This document shows positions 8,416 through 17,699 of a DNA stretch of 64,000 nt, one piece after another. Position 1 is the first letter of the stretch, and every line of letters starts with the position of its first letter. The position numbers and the translations under genes were made by a program. The notes under the pieces were generated by a model. That model searched no databases. It was given only the letters and a program-made list of their open reading frames with translations, and was not told where the DNA came from. The DNA is from Crocinitomicaceae bacterium (GTDB lineage Bacteria > Bacteroidota > Bacteroidia > Flavobacteriales_G > Salibacteraceae), in the NCBI GenBank assembly GCA_002713215.1, contig PAVO01000036.1:20842-84841 (forward strand). Direction: 5' to 3'.

Positions 8416-8798
8416 TTCTTAGGCAGTTCAATGGCAATTTTTAATAATTCGTAGAGCTCTTCTTTGTTAATGTCCTGATTGGGATTTACCCGATAAATCT
8501 TCATACGCTTTCGGCTCCCCTGCTCCAACCTGGGGTCATTGATTCGATTGCCATCAACAAACAATACATAGGGTTCTTTCCGCGAATCGCCATTAGCTTT
8601 AGCGGAGGTGCTCTTTCGATTTAAATCAATTCCCAGGTAGAATTTGTGCTTGCCCTTATATAAAAAACAGGCCATCCCGTATTTGGTGGTTTCCTGAATA
8701 TCAGGGTCAAAGTTTACCAATAAATGGCTCAATGCCTGGAGGCATGCGTTGATGTGCTCTGGCCATTTGAGGTAGAAAGAAGTGAGGAGGTTTTCCAT
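8412..8798 (-). CDS. DUF1801 (YdhG-like) domain protein
   Basis: 128 residues with the DUF1801 pattern: N-terminal helices, then ETTKYGMACFLYKGKHKFYLGI and a C-terminal region rich in Lys/Arg. The family has a small alpha/beta fold and no established enzymatic activity; iron-chaperone-like members exist. The gene lies 17 bp after the KAP NTPase gene and overlaps the following GNAT gene by 4 nt. Confidence 0.75.
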   Translation of the reverse strand: MENLLTSFYLKWPEHINACLQALSHLLVNFDPDIQETTKYGMACFLYKGKHKFYLGIDLNRKSTSAKANGDSRKEPYVLFVDGNRINDPRLEQGSRKRMKIYRVNPNQDINKEELYELLKIAIELPKK

Positions 8799-8815
8799 CG
8801 ATCAAAAATGGGGAT

Positions 8816-10186
8816 TTAACTTGGGTTCAACTCATCATGGACATCATTATTATTCGAAACAAATTCGAAGTAGGTCTTTAAGTTTTCTGGGTTCCTGAGA
8901 GATAATTTATTTGGATGTCGGTTTTGCTCTACATGCTTTCTATATGGTAAGGATGAACCTGCCGGATTCGCGATATTCTTAAAGGCTAACGTCGCCAAAC
9001 CTGAACCAAATAAAGATCTAAAGACACTGTCGAACACTGCTACCTCACGATTTTCAGAGTCAAAACTTGAACCGTTCTTAAGAAATTCTGGATGGTTTTT
9101 ATTTACATAAGATCTAACACCCCTATTATAAAATGAATCTGGGCTTAAAGACTTAGTAGCCAGATAATATATTTTTACTATCTCAAATAAATCATGAACT
9201 TTTACTCTAATAAGTTCAAGTGCAAATAAGTCTTGCGGGACCAGTTTATCACCTATTGAGATTTGCGCAAATCGATATGAATTAATTAGTCTCTTAACAT
9301 CACGTGGCGTATGGAAATAATGTTCAAAAAGCCCTTTTATGGTTCCGTTCCTAATATTCACATCAGTGGTCATTTCGACATAATTAGCGGCATATTCGAA
9401 AAGTTTATCTGAATGAATTTGAGGTATTTGAATTGGAATTTGGATGATCTTTTCGACAAAAGATTTCCCATCTTCTACACTTCCGTCTACATAATTCTCC
9501 TTAATTGACCGCGCTACCATATTAAAATCACAGGCAATCACATAAATCACATGCTTGAAACTGGCAATGAGCCTTAGCGTTTTAAATAATACTTGTATTT
9601 CACTTTTACTCAATCGGTCTACATCATCAATAAAAATAACTAATGGATTGGCCGTGCTAGACAAAATTCTATCTATCTGCTGTTTACAGTATGAAGCGTT
9701 TGAACTCCAGGTATCATCTCCAAATGTCTTTAAAACTCCTTCGATAAACCTTCCTGTAGTAGCATTTACGGCAGAAACCAAGGGGTAGTACTTTTTCATC
9801 CATTTAATAAACTCGCTATATTCATTTCCCTTAAGTCCACAATTTTCAATAATTACATTAAATAAAGAAATTATAATCTGGTCCTCTGAGCCATACATCC
9901 AAGGATTAAAATAGACGGTTTTAAGTTGTCTATCGTTCTCCAAATTGGATTTAAGCATGTTTAGAATACTGGACTTTCCAAACCCCCATTCTCCGTAGAT
10001 TCCGATGATCATGTTTTCATCTATATTCTTAACCCCTTTCTTATTTTCTGGGTTAACCTGGGTTGCTTGGCTATGAATGATTTCCGCAATGGAATTCACA
10101 AAATCCTTTCTACCAAATTCGTCTTCCTCAACTGAGCTTATTGGCTGATCGCTGAGTAAATCGATGTCTTTCTTCTGTATTGCCAT
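8816..10186 (-). CDS. KAP-family P-loop NTPase
   Basis: 456 residues. Walker A is GEWGFGKSS (65-73), the form GxWGxGKSS typical of KAP NTPases, and Walker B is FIDDVDR (185-191). A sensor/arginine region follows in HTPRDVKRLINSY. Many KAP proteins have transmembrane segments inserted in the P-loop domain; none is visible here, so this member looks soluble. KAP proteins are frequent in mobile and defence-related loci, but no known partner (nuclease, TIR, protease) lies beside it. By eye the coding sequence is more AT-rich than its neighbours, which would fit horizontal acquisition. It sits 21 bp after the DUF3667 gene and 17 bp before DUF1801. Confidence 0.85.
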   Translation of the reverse strand: MAIQKKDIDLLSDQPISSVEEDEFGRKDFVNSIAEIIHSQATQVNPENKKGVKNIDENMIIGIYGEWGFGKSSILNMLKSNLENDRQLKTVYFNPWMYGSEDQIIISLFNVIIENCGLKGNEYSEFIKWMKKYYPLVSAVNATTGRFIEGVLKTFGDDTWSSNASYCKQQIDRILSSTANPLVIFIDDVDRLSKSEIQVLFKTLRLIASFKHVIYVIACDFNMVARSIKENYVDGSVEDGKSFVEKIIQIPIQIPQIHSDKLFEYAANYVEMTTDVNIRNGTIKGLFEHYFHTPRDVKRLINSYRFAQISIGDKLVPQDLFALELIRVKVHDLFEIVKIYYLATKSLSPDSFYNRGVRSYVNKNHPEFLKNGSSFDSENREVAVFDSVFRSLFGSGLATLAFKNIANPAGSSLPYRKHVEQNRHPNKLSLRNPENLKTYFEFVSNNNDVHDELNPS

Positions 10187-10207
10187 TATATTAAAATTGG
10201 TTCATTT

Positions 10208-10957
10208 TTAAAAAACCGAAACCCATAAATAGGAAAACCCGAAACCAAAAATCATATACAGTAGAATTCCGAACAAGGCTATTAATACGTATTTGAGGTA
10301 AGACAAAAACGAGCTTTCTGCGATTAAAGAACGTGTACAATAAATAACATAAAATATCAGGAAAATAAGCTGATAGCCGTTGTTTATTCGAAATACAAAC
10401 TGAGAAAACAGCATGAATAAAATACCCACCTGAATATAAATACCGGTAATGTAAAAACCCATTGAAGCATATTCGGCCAGGTTATACCTTTTGCTGTAAA
10501 ACATTTTAAACACCAATGCCAGTGAAAAAACCAAAAAGAACATGATATTGTTGATGTTGTCGACCATAAAACGGGAGGCAACTCCTATATTCCGCATGAC
10601 TTCGTTAGTACTTTGGTCAATCTTAGGATCTATGGCTCCCTCCAACGGGTTAAATCCAATAATTGCACGAACGATTATATACAATGCGGAGGTTAAGATG
10701 AAAAAAGCTACCGGTTTGTAATATTGCTTCCTTCTGCCACCAACAAATTCCCTAAACACGGCTCCTGGTGATAGAATAAGCTGCTTAATGGTATAGAGCA
10801 ATGGCCCTTCAAACGAGAACGCAGAGCTTAGAAAATGGTCCCAGGTTTCTTTTATGGTAATCCTAGATACAGTTGAACTCTGACCGCACGAAGCACAAAA
10901 ATCTCCGGTTGGTTCAAAACCACAATTCAAACATTTACCTCGATTTTCCAATTCCAT
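10208..10957 (-). CDS. DUF3667-like membrane protein with N-terminal zinc ribbon
   Basis: 249 residues from the ATG at 10957. An upstream extension to 11128 is open, but it only translates the palindromic element at 11038-11146, so I reject it. Residues 5-24 contain CLNC and CASC, a four-cysteine zinc ribbon. About four to five transmembrane segments follow. The linker ITIKETWDHFLSSAFSFEGPLLYTIKQLILSPG is the conserved DUF3667 region. The function of the family is unknown. It is the first gene of the seven-gene minus-strand run. Confidence 0.8.
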   Translation of the reverse strand: MELENRGKCLNCGFEPTGDFCASCGQSSTVSRITIKETWDHFLSSAFSFEGPLLYTIKQLILSPGAVFREFVGGRRKQYYKPVAFFILTSALYIIVRAIIGFNPLEGAIDPKIDQSTNEVMRNIGVASRFMVDNINNIMFFLVFSLALVFKMFYSKRYNLAEYASMGFYITGIYIQVGILFMLFSQFVFRINNGYQLIFLIFYVIYCTRSLIAESSFLSYLKYVLIALFGILLYMIFGFGFSYLWVSVF

Positions 10958-11259
10958 AATCAGCTCTAAAACAAGATTTTTTTGCTCGACTAAAAATAGA
11001 ATTTTTAAGTGCCATTGTAGAATAATGCAGAAATAGTCGTCATTACTTTGTAACGAAGCGGAAACAGGAATCTCGAACATTATTTTTGAGATTCCTGCTT
11101 TATGCTTCCGCAAAAGCTTCAGCAACACGCGGACGTAGGAATGACGGTCTTTTTATGTGGTAGTTTTTAACCTACAATATTCTGCGACACCATAAATTTT
11201 TAGTCAATTGGCGAATATGAACCTTGAAGTGATTGAAGGTAATTCCCTACTTTCGAAAT
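10958..11259. other. Divergent intergenic region (~300 bp) with palindromic element
   Basis: Lies between the DUF3667 gene (minus) and the helicase gene (plus). Apart from the ~109-bp palindrome described separately it holds AT-rich sequence. No exact TAnnTTTG box was found for either gene. Confidence 0.6.
11038..11146. repeat. Large imperfect palindrome, dispersed-repeat type
   Basis: The core is the perfect 10-bp inverted repeat caggaatctc (11065-11074) and gagattcctg (11088-11097) around a 13-nt loop. It is nested inside gaagcgga...tccgc and bounded by cgtcatta (11038) and ggaatgacg (to 11146). The outer part is interrupted by bulges. Its layout and wording resemble the GTCATT...GAATGAC palindromic repeats found dispersed in many bacterial genomes (from memory, not checked). 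Transcribed, it would form a long hairpin in the 5' leader region of the DUF3667 gene. It might be a non-autonomous mobile element. Confidence 0.65.
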
Positions 11260-13530
11260 ATGGATTCGACCTCAACAGAACTTGATTTAATTGAACTAAC
11301 AGCCAGGTTCGTCAACAACACTTCCAGTCATATTTTTCTGACTGGAAAAGCAGGTACCGGAAAAACAACTTTCTTAAGAAACCTGGCCAACAAAACCCAC
11401 AAAAGTTTTGTGATTGTAGCACCGACAGGCATTGCCGCATTAAATGCCCAGGGAGTAACCATTCACTCTCAGTTTCTATTTCCCTTTGGTACTTTTATTC
11501 CCGACCGATCTCCAGCTGGAAGCTTTGGACAGGATGCCCGGTTTTATACCCAACATACATTGGCCAGAAAACATCCATTGAACAGCATTCGAAAGCAAGT
11601 ATTACGTGCAGCGGACTTATTAATTATTGATGAGGTAAGTATGCTTCGGGCCGATATTCTGGATGCCATTGATTATCGTATGCGAAGTGTAAAAGGGAAT
11701 TTCAATCGCAGTTTCGGGGGAGCACAGGTGCTGTTTATTGGTGATCTGTTTCAACTTCCCCCCATAGTTCAGGATCGGGAATGGGGAGTGCTTAAGAACT
11801 ACTACCCAAGTATGCACTTTTTTGAGGCGCATGCACTCCGGGAAGACAAACCCACCTACATCGAACTGGATAAAATCTTTAGGCAGGAAGACAATTCGTT
11901 TATTTCCATTCTCAATAATTTGAGGAATAATGAAGCTACCCAGGCAGACATTGACGAGTTGAATCGACACTACAAAACAGAAGCTGAAATTGATAATCAC
12001 GAAGGGGTAATAACCCTTACAACGCACAACTATAAGGCGGACAACATCAACCGAAAAAAACTGGATGACCTGGAAGGCAAGTCACAGTTTTTCGAAGCTG
12101 AACCAGACGGTGACTTTCCCGAACACTTGTTTCCCGTGGCAGAAAGCCTGGAACTTAAAGTGGGGGCTCAAATCATGTTTATTAAAAACGATACGAGTGG
12201 AGACGCACGGTTTTTTAACGGAAAAATTGCCAAAGTAACCTCATTGGCTCATGGAGACATAACAGTAATTATGAATGGCGAAGACGAAGAATATGAGCTT
12301 CGTCGTGAAGAATGGGAAAACAAGAAATACACGGTCAACGAAACCTCCAAAGACCTGGAAGAGGAGGTCATTGGTACCTTCCGTCAATATCCCATAAAAT
12401 TAGCCTGGGCCGTTACAGTCCATAAGAGTCAGGGCCTGACCTTTGACAAGGCCATTATTGACGTAGGGCAGGCATTTGCTTCTGGACAGGTTTATGTCGC
12501 CTTGAGCCGATTGCGAAGCCTCGACGGTTTAATGTTAAGAACTAAGATTAATACGCATTCGTTGAGCAATGACGTCAATGTGTTGACGTACATTGGAAGT
12601 CAATACAAAAAGGAGCAATTACCTCAATTGTTAGCCAACCACCAGATTCAATTTCTGCAACGACTATTAGCTGTTACATTTGATTTCACTCCGATTGAAA
12701 AATTATTGGACTACCTCGGTCGCGATAAAAAATCTTCGCTGGAATTTGAATTGGAGGGTATGCGAATGGCCATTCCCAGTATTCGGTCCAATTTCCAAAT
12801 GCAAAAAATAACTACAGAAAAATTCAAAAACCAATTGCTTCGATTGTTGAATCAAAACGATCACAAAAACTTGCAGGAACGGCTTCAGAAAGGGAGTGAC
12901 TACTACCTCAATTTCCTGGAAGAAGTTCAAAAGCAGCTGCTTCATCATTTGGCCGAGGTGGAACAACTTACCAGAACCAAAACCTACCGAAATGGATTGG
13001 AAGAAATTGATCAATTGCTGGTTAAGACCATTGCTGAAATTGAAAAAGCTGCTTATGTAACCGACTGTGTATTGGCTGGAAGAGAAATTGACAAGTCGAA
13101 CCCTAACACCATTCACCGGATTAAAAGCAGACAATCCTACCTTGAGAAAGCCCGTGATCTTGCAGAGAAGAATCCTGATTTAGCTTCCAAAAAGAGCGGC
13201 AGAAAAAGGAAAAAGAAATCCACTGGCCCCAAGAAAGAAAAAGGAGAAACTTATCGGGTTACCTACTCCATGATTAAAGAAGGCAAGAGTCTCAAAGAAA
13301 TTGCAAAGACTCGCGACATGGCAGTTTCTACCATTGAAGGCCATGCGGTACGAGGAATTCAAGAAAAGAAGGTTTCTATAGATCAACTTCTAGCAAAAGA
13401 CACGGTTGACGTAATCTCACTTTCCCTTTCCAAGTCCAAGAAAGGAATCAAAGAAATCTATGCTGCCTTTAAAGGCAAATATTCTTTTGGAGAAATCAGA
13501 ATGGTGCAAGCGAGTTTAATTGCGAATTAG
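11260..13530 (+). CDS. PIF1-like DNA helicase with C-terminal helix-turn-helix
   Basis: 756 residues from the ATG at 11260; a TTG at 11233 in the same frame is less likely. Superfamily 1 motifs are clear: Walker A GKAGTGKTT (29-37), APTGIAALNA (motif Ia), Walker B LLIIDEVSML (~120), a QDR/DLFQLPP segment (motif III), and VHKSQGLTFDKAI with VYVALSRLRSLDGL (motifs V and VI). This is the PIF1/RecD2-like arrangement of 5'-3' helicases. The C-terminal ~100 residues contain a Lys-rich stretch and a helix-turn-helix (SLKEIAKTRDMAVSTIEGH), as in a Bacteroidota-common fusion. Likely role: processing of replication or G-quadruplex obstacles. It converges with the PBP gene 42 bp downstream. Confidence 0.9.
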   Translation: MDSTSTELDLIELTARFVNNTSSHIFLTGKAGTGKTTFLRNLANKTHKSFVIVAPTGIAALNAQGVTIHSQFLFPFGTFIPDRSPAGSFGQDARFYTQHTLARKHPLNSIRKQVLRAADLLIIDEVSMLRADILDAIDYRMRSVKGNFNRSFGGAQVLFIGDLFQLPPIVQDREWGVLKNYYPSMHFFEAHALREDKPTYIELDKIFRQEDNSFISILNNLRNNEATQADIDELNRHYKTEAEIDNHEGVITLTTHNYKADNINRKKLDDLEGKSQFFEAEPDGDFPEHLFPVAESLELKVGAQIMFIKNDTSGDARFFNGKIAKVTSLAHGDITVIMNGEDEEYELRREEWENKKYTVNETSKDLEEEVIGTFRQYPIKLAWAVTVHKSQGLTFDKAIIDVGQAFASGQVYVALSRLRSLDGLMLRTKINTHSLSNDVNVLTYIGSQYKKEQLPQLLANHQIQFLQRLLAVTFDFTPIEKLLDYLGRDKKSSLEFELEGMRMAIPSIRSNFQMQKITTEKFKNQLLRLLNQNDHKNLQERLQKGSDYYLNFLEEVQKQLLHHLAEVEQLTRTKTYRNGLEEIDQLLVKTIAEIEKAAYVTDCVLAGREIDKSNPNTIHRIKSRQSYLEKARDLAEKNPDLASKKSGRKRKKKSTGPKKEKGETYRVTYSMIKEGKSLKEIAKTRDMAVSTIEGHAVRGIQEKKVSIDQLLAKDTVDVISLSLSKSKKGIKEIYAAFKGKYSFGEIRMVQASLIAN

Positions 13531-13572
13531 AAATATTTACTTTCCAGCTGTTATTTAAATCAACTTCTTTTT

Positions 13573-15669
13573 TCAAAACTTTGGCCGATACATTGGCTGG
13601 TTCAAACATCTCATAGCCTTTCTTGAAGGTTGAGTGAATTCCCCTTCCAGAAGATATGCTAGTTCCGGATCGTTCTGGAGTTCTTTGGCAAACCCTGCCC
13701 AAATAGGTAACGCCGTTTTACTTCCGGCGCCTTCTTCGAGTGATTTAAAATGAATTTCAGGGCTATCGGCTCCTACCCAGGCTCCTGCGGTAACCTGAGG
13801 TGTGTAACCTACAAACCAACCGTCAGATTGATTCTGGCTTGTCCCGGTTTTACCCGCAATAGGACCGGCTAGCCCATACTCCGTTCGTAATGCACTGGCG
13901 GTACCTCTATTTACAACGGATTCCATCATATTGGTCATTGTGGCAGCTACGTTGGTTGTAAAGAGCTCCTCTACGTTATGAGTTTCATCACTGTAAATCA
14001 CTTTACCATTAGGCAATTGAATTCTCGAAAGATATTTGGTGTGAACTCGCTTACCATCGTTCGGAAAACAGGTGTATGCATTTACAACATCGTATAAGCT
14101 TATATCGGGAGTGCCCAGTGAAATGCTTCCTACCTCTGGCAAGTCAGCTCTGATACCCATCTGTTTGGCAACGTTTAAAACATCACGCAGTCCGGCGCGA
14201 AGCATCACCTGTACCGAAATCACATTAAGCGACCAGGTCAATGCTCCTTTCATAGTATAGGCTCCTTGATATCGATCACTTGCATTTCTGGGCTGCCAAT
14301 CGTGAAATTGACTATAGGAAATCTTTTCGTTTTTGAAGTAATTGCAAATGTTAACTCCCTGATCTACTGCGGTAACATAAACAATCGGTTTAAAAACGGA
14401 GCCAACCTGTCTGGTACCTTTTACATGATCGTATTGAGAATAACTAAAGTCTCTACCCCCTACCCAGGCCAGCACTTCTCCCGAGTTTTTAATACAGGTA
14501 AATCCAGCTCTTAGGCTTGTCAAATCGGTTTTCATTTTTTTAAGCATTGAGTCCTCCTCTATAGTCAGGGAGTTGTTACTTTCCAATGCTTCACCTACAG
14601 ATTCATACCCAGGATGTTTTTTAAGTTGAAGCAATTTAATAAGGGTACTCTTTTCCTCACGCCACCTTTCTTCCGACCATTCCTCATTAAAAAGTAACTG
14701 TAGTGAATCCATATGATTATACAAAGCACTTTCGGCATGCAACTGTACCCTTGAATCTATAGTAGTATATATCTTTAGCCCATCCGTATTGGGATCGACG
14801 GATAACCCTAATTTACCTCCACTTGGTCCACACATTTCTTTTACGGTGGTAATGATATGTTGAAGAAAATAGGACCCAAAAGTCAATTTAAAACTATTCT
14901 GTGTCAATGAGAGTTCAGTTTCAATGGCATTTCTGTATTGCTTATTTGTCAAATGCCCCTGTTGATGCATGTTCTTAAGAACTAAATTCCGCCTCGTAAG
15001 GCACCCCTTCGGATTTCTCTGAGGATCGTATTGCGTAGTTCCCTTGAGCATTCCTATGAGAACAGCCATTTCGTGAACTTGTAACTCAGATGGTAACTTA
15101 TTGAAGTAGTATTTTGCTGCTGTATGTACACCAAACGTATTGTGTCCAAACGGTACTGTATTGAGATAGTGCACAAGAATCTGTTCTTTGGAATAAATAT
15201 TTTCCATCTTCACTGCTGTAATCCATTCTCTGATTTTATGAAAGGGGAGGAAATTATATTCGTATGAAACTCTTGGATGGCGGTTCTTAACCAGTTGTTG
15301 GGTGATTGTGCTTCCCCCTCCTGTATGTTCGCCCATCAATATTGTTTTGATTCCTACCCGTATCAAACCAATCCAATCGACCCCGTTATGTTCATGGAAT
15401 CTGTTATCCTCAGTTGCTATCAGGCAATTGATAAGATCATTAGGAATATCCTCTATGGAAATAATTTTTCTGTTTTCGGAATAGATTTTTCCTAATAAAA
15501 CACCGTCTGAAGTGTATATCTCTGACGCCTCAGGAAGTCGAAAACCTTTAATCGTTTCTCGCGATGGAACATGAAGTAAGTGACCGTTCCATAGCAATGG
15601 AATCAAAATCCCAATTATGATTCCAGAGAGAAGAAGGATTTTCAGGGATAATTTTCCGATTCGGGCCAT
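13573..15669 (-). CDS. Class A penicillin-binding protein (PBP1A-like glycosyltransferase/transpeptidase)
   Basis: 698 residues. One membrane anchor at residues ~9-28, then a GT51 glycosyltransferase domain with ATEDNRF (85-91, catalytic Glu) and GGSTITQQLVKN. The transpeptidase domain follows, with SxxK as SVFK in VGSVFKPIVY, SxN as SLN in TWSLNVIS and KTG as AGKTGTSQ. It polymerises lipid II and cross-links peptides in the periplasm. Length is slightly below that of E. coli PBP1A and it lacks an obvious inserted OB domain. A TAnnTTTG box lies 17 bp before the ATG. Family assignment is secure; the PBP1A name is by overall layout. Confidence 0.93.
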   Translation of the reverse strand: MARIGKLSLKILLLSGIIIGILIPLLWNGHLLHVPSRETIKGFRLPEASEIYTSDGVLLGKIYSENRKIISIEDIPNDLINCLIATEDNRFHEHNGVDWIGLIRVGIKTILMGEHTGGGSTITQQLVKNRHPRVSYEYNFLPFHKIREWITAVKMENIYSKEQILVHYLNTVPFGHNTFGVHTAAKYYFNKLPSELQVHEMAVLIGMLKGTTQYDPQRNPKGCLTRRNLVLKNMHQQGHLTNKQYRNAIETELSLTQNSFKLTFGSYFLQHIITTVKEMCGPSGGKLGLSVDPNTDGLKIYTTIDSRVQLHAESALYNHMDSLQLLFNEEWSEERWREEKSTLIKLLQLKKHPGYESVGEALESNNSLTIEEDSMLKKMKTDLTSLRAGFTCIKNSGEVLAWVGGRDFSYSQYDHVKGTRQVGSVFKPIVYVTAVDQGVNICNYFKNEKISYSQFHDWQPRNASDRYQGAYTMKGALTWSLNVISVQVMLRAGLRDVLNVAKQMGIRADLPEVGSISLGTPDISLYDVVNAYTCFPNDGKRVHTKYLSRIQLPNGKVIYSDETHNVEELFTTNVAATMTNMMESVVNRGTASALRTEYGLAGPIAGKTGTSQNQSDGWFVGYTPQVTAGAWVGADSPEIHFKSLEEGAGSKTALPIWAGFAKELQNDPELAYLLEGEFTQPSRKAMRCLNQPMYRPKF

Positions 15670-15685
15670 CTTTCAGCAGTAGCAT

Positions 15686-15693
15686 CAAACATA
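15686..15693 (-). promoter_or_regulatory. -7 box (TATGTTTG) of the PBP gene
   Basis: Exact TAnnTTTG on the minus strand, 16 bp upstream of the PBP start codon. No TTG at the expected -33 spacing. Confidence 0.4.
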
Positions 15694-15770
15694 ATAAAAT
15701 TGAAAGATGTTGAAATGAATATTAAACGTAACTATATTGAACCAATCACTATTAACGAAGGTTATGCGAT

Positions 15771-16988
15771 TTAAAAATTCCACTTAAACCTCAAATAGTA
15801 TTGAGACCCGTAGTCTCCGTAAGCCGTATTTGGTGTTCCCGAAAAGAATTGGGCGGTTAGCAGCACCTCAAAGTTATTTGACACGGTAATCATAGCAGTA
15901 GGGCCAACAAAAAAGGACAAATCGGAAGGATTGAGAATGGAGAAGAAGTTACCATAAAACATAGGTGCAAATTGATAGCCTGCTCCTGCATAAATACTGT
16001 GCATGGTTGGGCTCAGCAACTGTGCAGACAATTCCCTGTTTACAAAGAAAGCACCGTAATTTCCATTTTTGGTATCCAACCCTTCGCTGTTGTATAAGTA
16101 AGAAGCTGACAGATTAAGGGAGTTTTTAAAGGTGTAATCGAAGTCAATAGTTGCTACCAATTGTGGATTAAAGGCCATGTAACTATAGGCAGGCACAAAT
16201 TGAGTTAATTCCCCACGGAAACCAGCGCCTTTTATTTCACCAGCCCAGCCTCCGCCAACTACCCAAAACCTCTTTTGCCAACCCGCAAAGGCCTGAATAT
16301 CGTATCCTTTTTTATTGAATTTATATTTAATGGCAGAAGTCGTACCTTCTATACTATCAGAAGGGGCAAAAACAATTTCTGCTTCTGCCGAAGAACTGGT
16401 GTAATATTTTATTGCAGCAGCATCTGTTCCTGGTCGTTCTTCGTAGTCGAAATCAAATAAAGAATAGGCATTAAATATATCATTGGGATTCCAAACCAGG
16501 CTGGTTCCCCAGTTGACGCGTTGCCTCCCTAGTTTAACTTCCAACTTGCCAAATGTTGCTTGAAAATTCATTCGATCGAAGGTGGTGTGAAGCATGTACG
16601 AGGTGTCGGCAGCCCAAACGGTGGTTAGGTCCAACCAGCTAACATCCTTATCCATTTGTTCTTCATAAAATGGATTTAGGGTATAGTTCAGTTTATGGAT
16701 TTCACCAAAAAACAAGCGGTTTCTCATGGCCGCTTCAAATGTGAAATTCTTATTGATGAACCACTTGTAGTTGAATCGATTATGAATAAGATTGTCCGTT
16801 AGCCATTGGCTGGAAGTTGCAGTGCTACTGTTGGGTGGAACGGCTACTATGGTCAGGTTTTTGACATAGCCATTCAGCTGCATGTTTTTCCAAATGGTCT
16901 TTTTTTCTGATGGAGCCTGAGCCCATGAACACAAGCCTATTCCGATAGTAAAAGCAATCAGTAATGAGTGTAGAGCCCAGCCTTTCAC
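15771..16988 (-). CDS. Outer-membrane beta-barrel protein of the export operon
   Basis: 405 residues. Signal peptide 1-24 (ending CSWAQ). The rest alternates hydrophobic and polar residues in short strands rich in Tyr, Phe and Asn, and ends YYLRFKWNF with a C-terminal Phe, as outer-membrane barrels do. The segment KLEVKLGRQRVNWGTSLVWNPNDIFNAYS resembles the R-Q-x-x-x-W-G motif of DUF1302-type porins that accompany LolA-like and RND exporters in other phyla. It is the last gene of the TetR-controlled operon, 7 bp after the ATPase gene. Probable role: outer-membrane exit or acceptor for the exported lipid or protein. Confidence 0.75.
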   Translation of the reverse strand: MKGWALHSLLIAFTIGIGLCSWAQAPSEKKTIWKNMQLNGYVKNLTIVAVPPNSSTATSSQWLTDNLIHNRFNYKWFINKNFTFEAAMRNRLFFGEIHKLNYTLNPFYEEQMDKDVSWLDLTTVWAADTSYMLHTTFDRMNFQATFGKLEVKLGRQRVNWGTSLVWNPNDIFNAYSLFDFDYEERPGTDAAAIKYYTSSSAEAEIVFAPSDSIEGTTSAIKYKFNKKGYDIQAFAGWQKRFWVVGGGWAGEIKGAGFRGELTQFVPAYSYMAFNPQLVATIDFDYTFKNSLNLSASYLYNSEGLDTKNGNYGAFFVNRELSAQLLSPTMHSIYAGAGYQFAPMFYGNFFSILNPSDLSFFVGPTAMITVSNNFEVLLTAQFFSGTPNTAYGDYGSQYYLRFKWNF

Positions 16989-16995
16989 GATTTAG

Positions 16996-17679
16996 TTATT
17001 TCCGCTCGTCTTTGAGCACCTTACCATCTTCCATGTGAATGATTCTCCTGGCTTTTCGCATCACCCGCTCATCGTGGGTTGCAAAAATGAAGGTGGTGTT
17101 TTCCTTCTCGTTCAGTTTCTTCATTAAGTCGAGCAGCGTTTCAGTAGAATGACTATCCAGGTTTGCGGTCGGCTCATCGGCCAATACAAACTTGGGTTTA
17201 GATGCCAGTGCCCGGGCTACTGCAACCCGTTGCTGCTGCCCACCACTCATTTCACTGGGGCGCTTTAGCTTTTGATCTGCAATTCCAAGAATCTCTATTA
17301 ATTCATCTACCCGGGCTTCGCTATCTACACCAGAGTGTCCTTGCAATTGCATGATAAACTCAATGTTCTCTTTAGCGTTAAGCACTGGAATCAGGTTATA
17401 AGCCTGAAAAACGAAACCGATGTTTTTAAGCCTAAACTCCGTTAACTCGGCAGGCTTTAGGTTTGATAAGTCTGTTCCGGCAATCTCCACTGATCCTCCG
17501 GTAGCCTGTTCCAATCCTCCCAGCATGTTTAGGAAAGTTGTCTTTCCACATCCGGAAGGGCCAACCAGTGCAGCAAACTCTCCTTCTTCAAATTCAAGAT
17601 CAATCCCATTGACAGCGTGAACCGGAATGGTTGTTTCGTTATACGTCTTTTTTAAGTCTGATATTTTAATAATTCCCAT
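16996..17679 (-). CDS. ABC transporter ATP-binding protein (LolD/MacB type)
   Basis: 227 residues, a complete nucleotide-binding domain: Walker A GPSGCGKTT (40-48), Q-loop in FVFQAYNLIPVL, signature MSGGQQQR (144-151), Walker B LADEP (166-170) and the H-switch in FATHDERV. The sequence TANLDSHS after Walker B and the short length are typical of the LolD/MacB/FtsE group that drives FtsX-type permeases without moving substrate through a channel (mechanotransmission). It lies 20 bp after the third permease gene and supplies ATPase for the operon; no second ATPase gene is present. Confidence 0.93.
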   Translation of the reverse strand: MGIIKISDLKKTYNETTIPVHAVNGIDLEFEEGEFAALVGPSGCGKTTFLNMLGGLEQATGGSVEIAGTDLSNLKPAELTEFRLKNIGFVFQAYNLIPVLNAKENIEFIMQLQGHSGVDSEARVDELIEILGIADQKLKRPSEMSGGQQQRVAVARALASKPKFVLADEPTANLDSHSTETLLDLMKKLNEKENTTFIFATHDERVMRKARRIIHMEDGKVLKDERK

Positions 17680-17699
17680 TTTCTTGAGATTTTCAAATT

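Noticed and set aside
7915..8798. Toxin-antitoxin pair made of the GNAT and DUF1801 genes
   Set aside because: Four-nt overlap and small size suggest it, but the GNAT is of RimJ/RimL type, DUF1801 lacks a DNA-binding domain and both are part of a longer operon.
10958..11128. N-terminal extension of the DUF3667 protein by 57 residues
   Set aside because: The extension only translates the palindromic element; the family-typical start is the ATG at 10957 just before the zinc ribbon.
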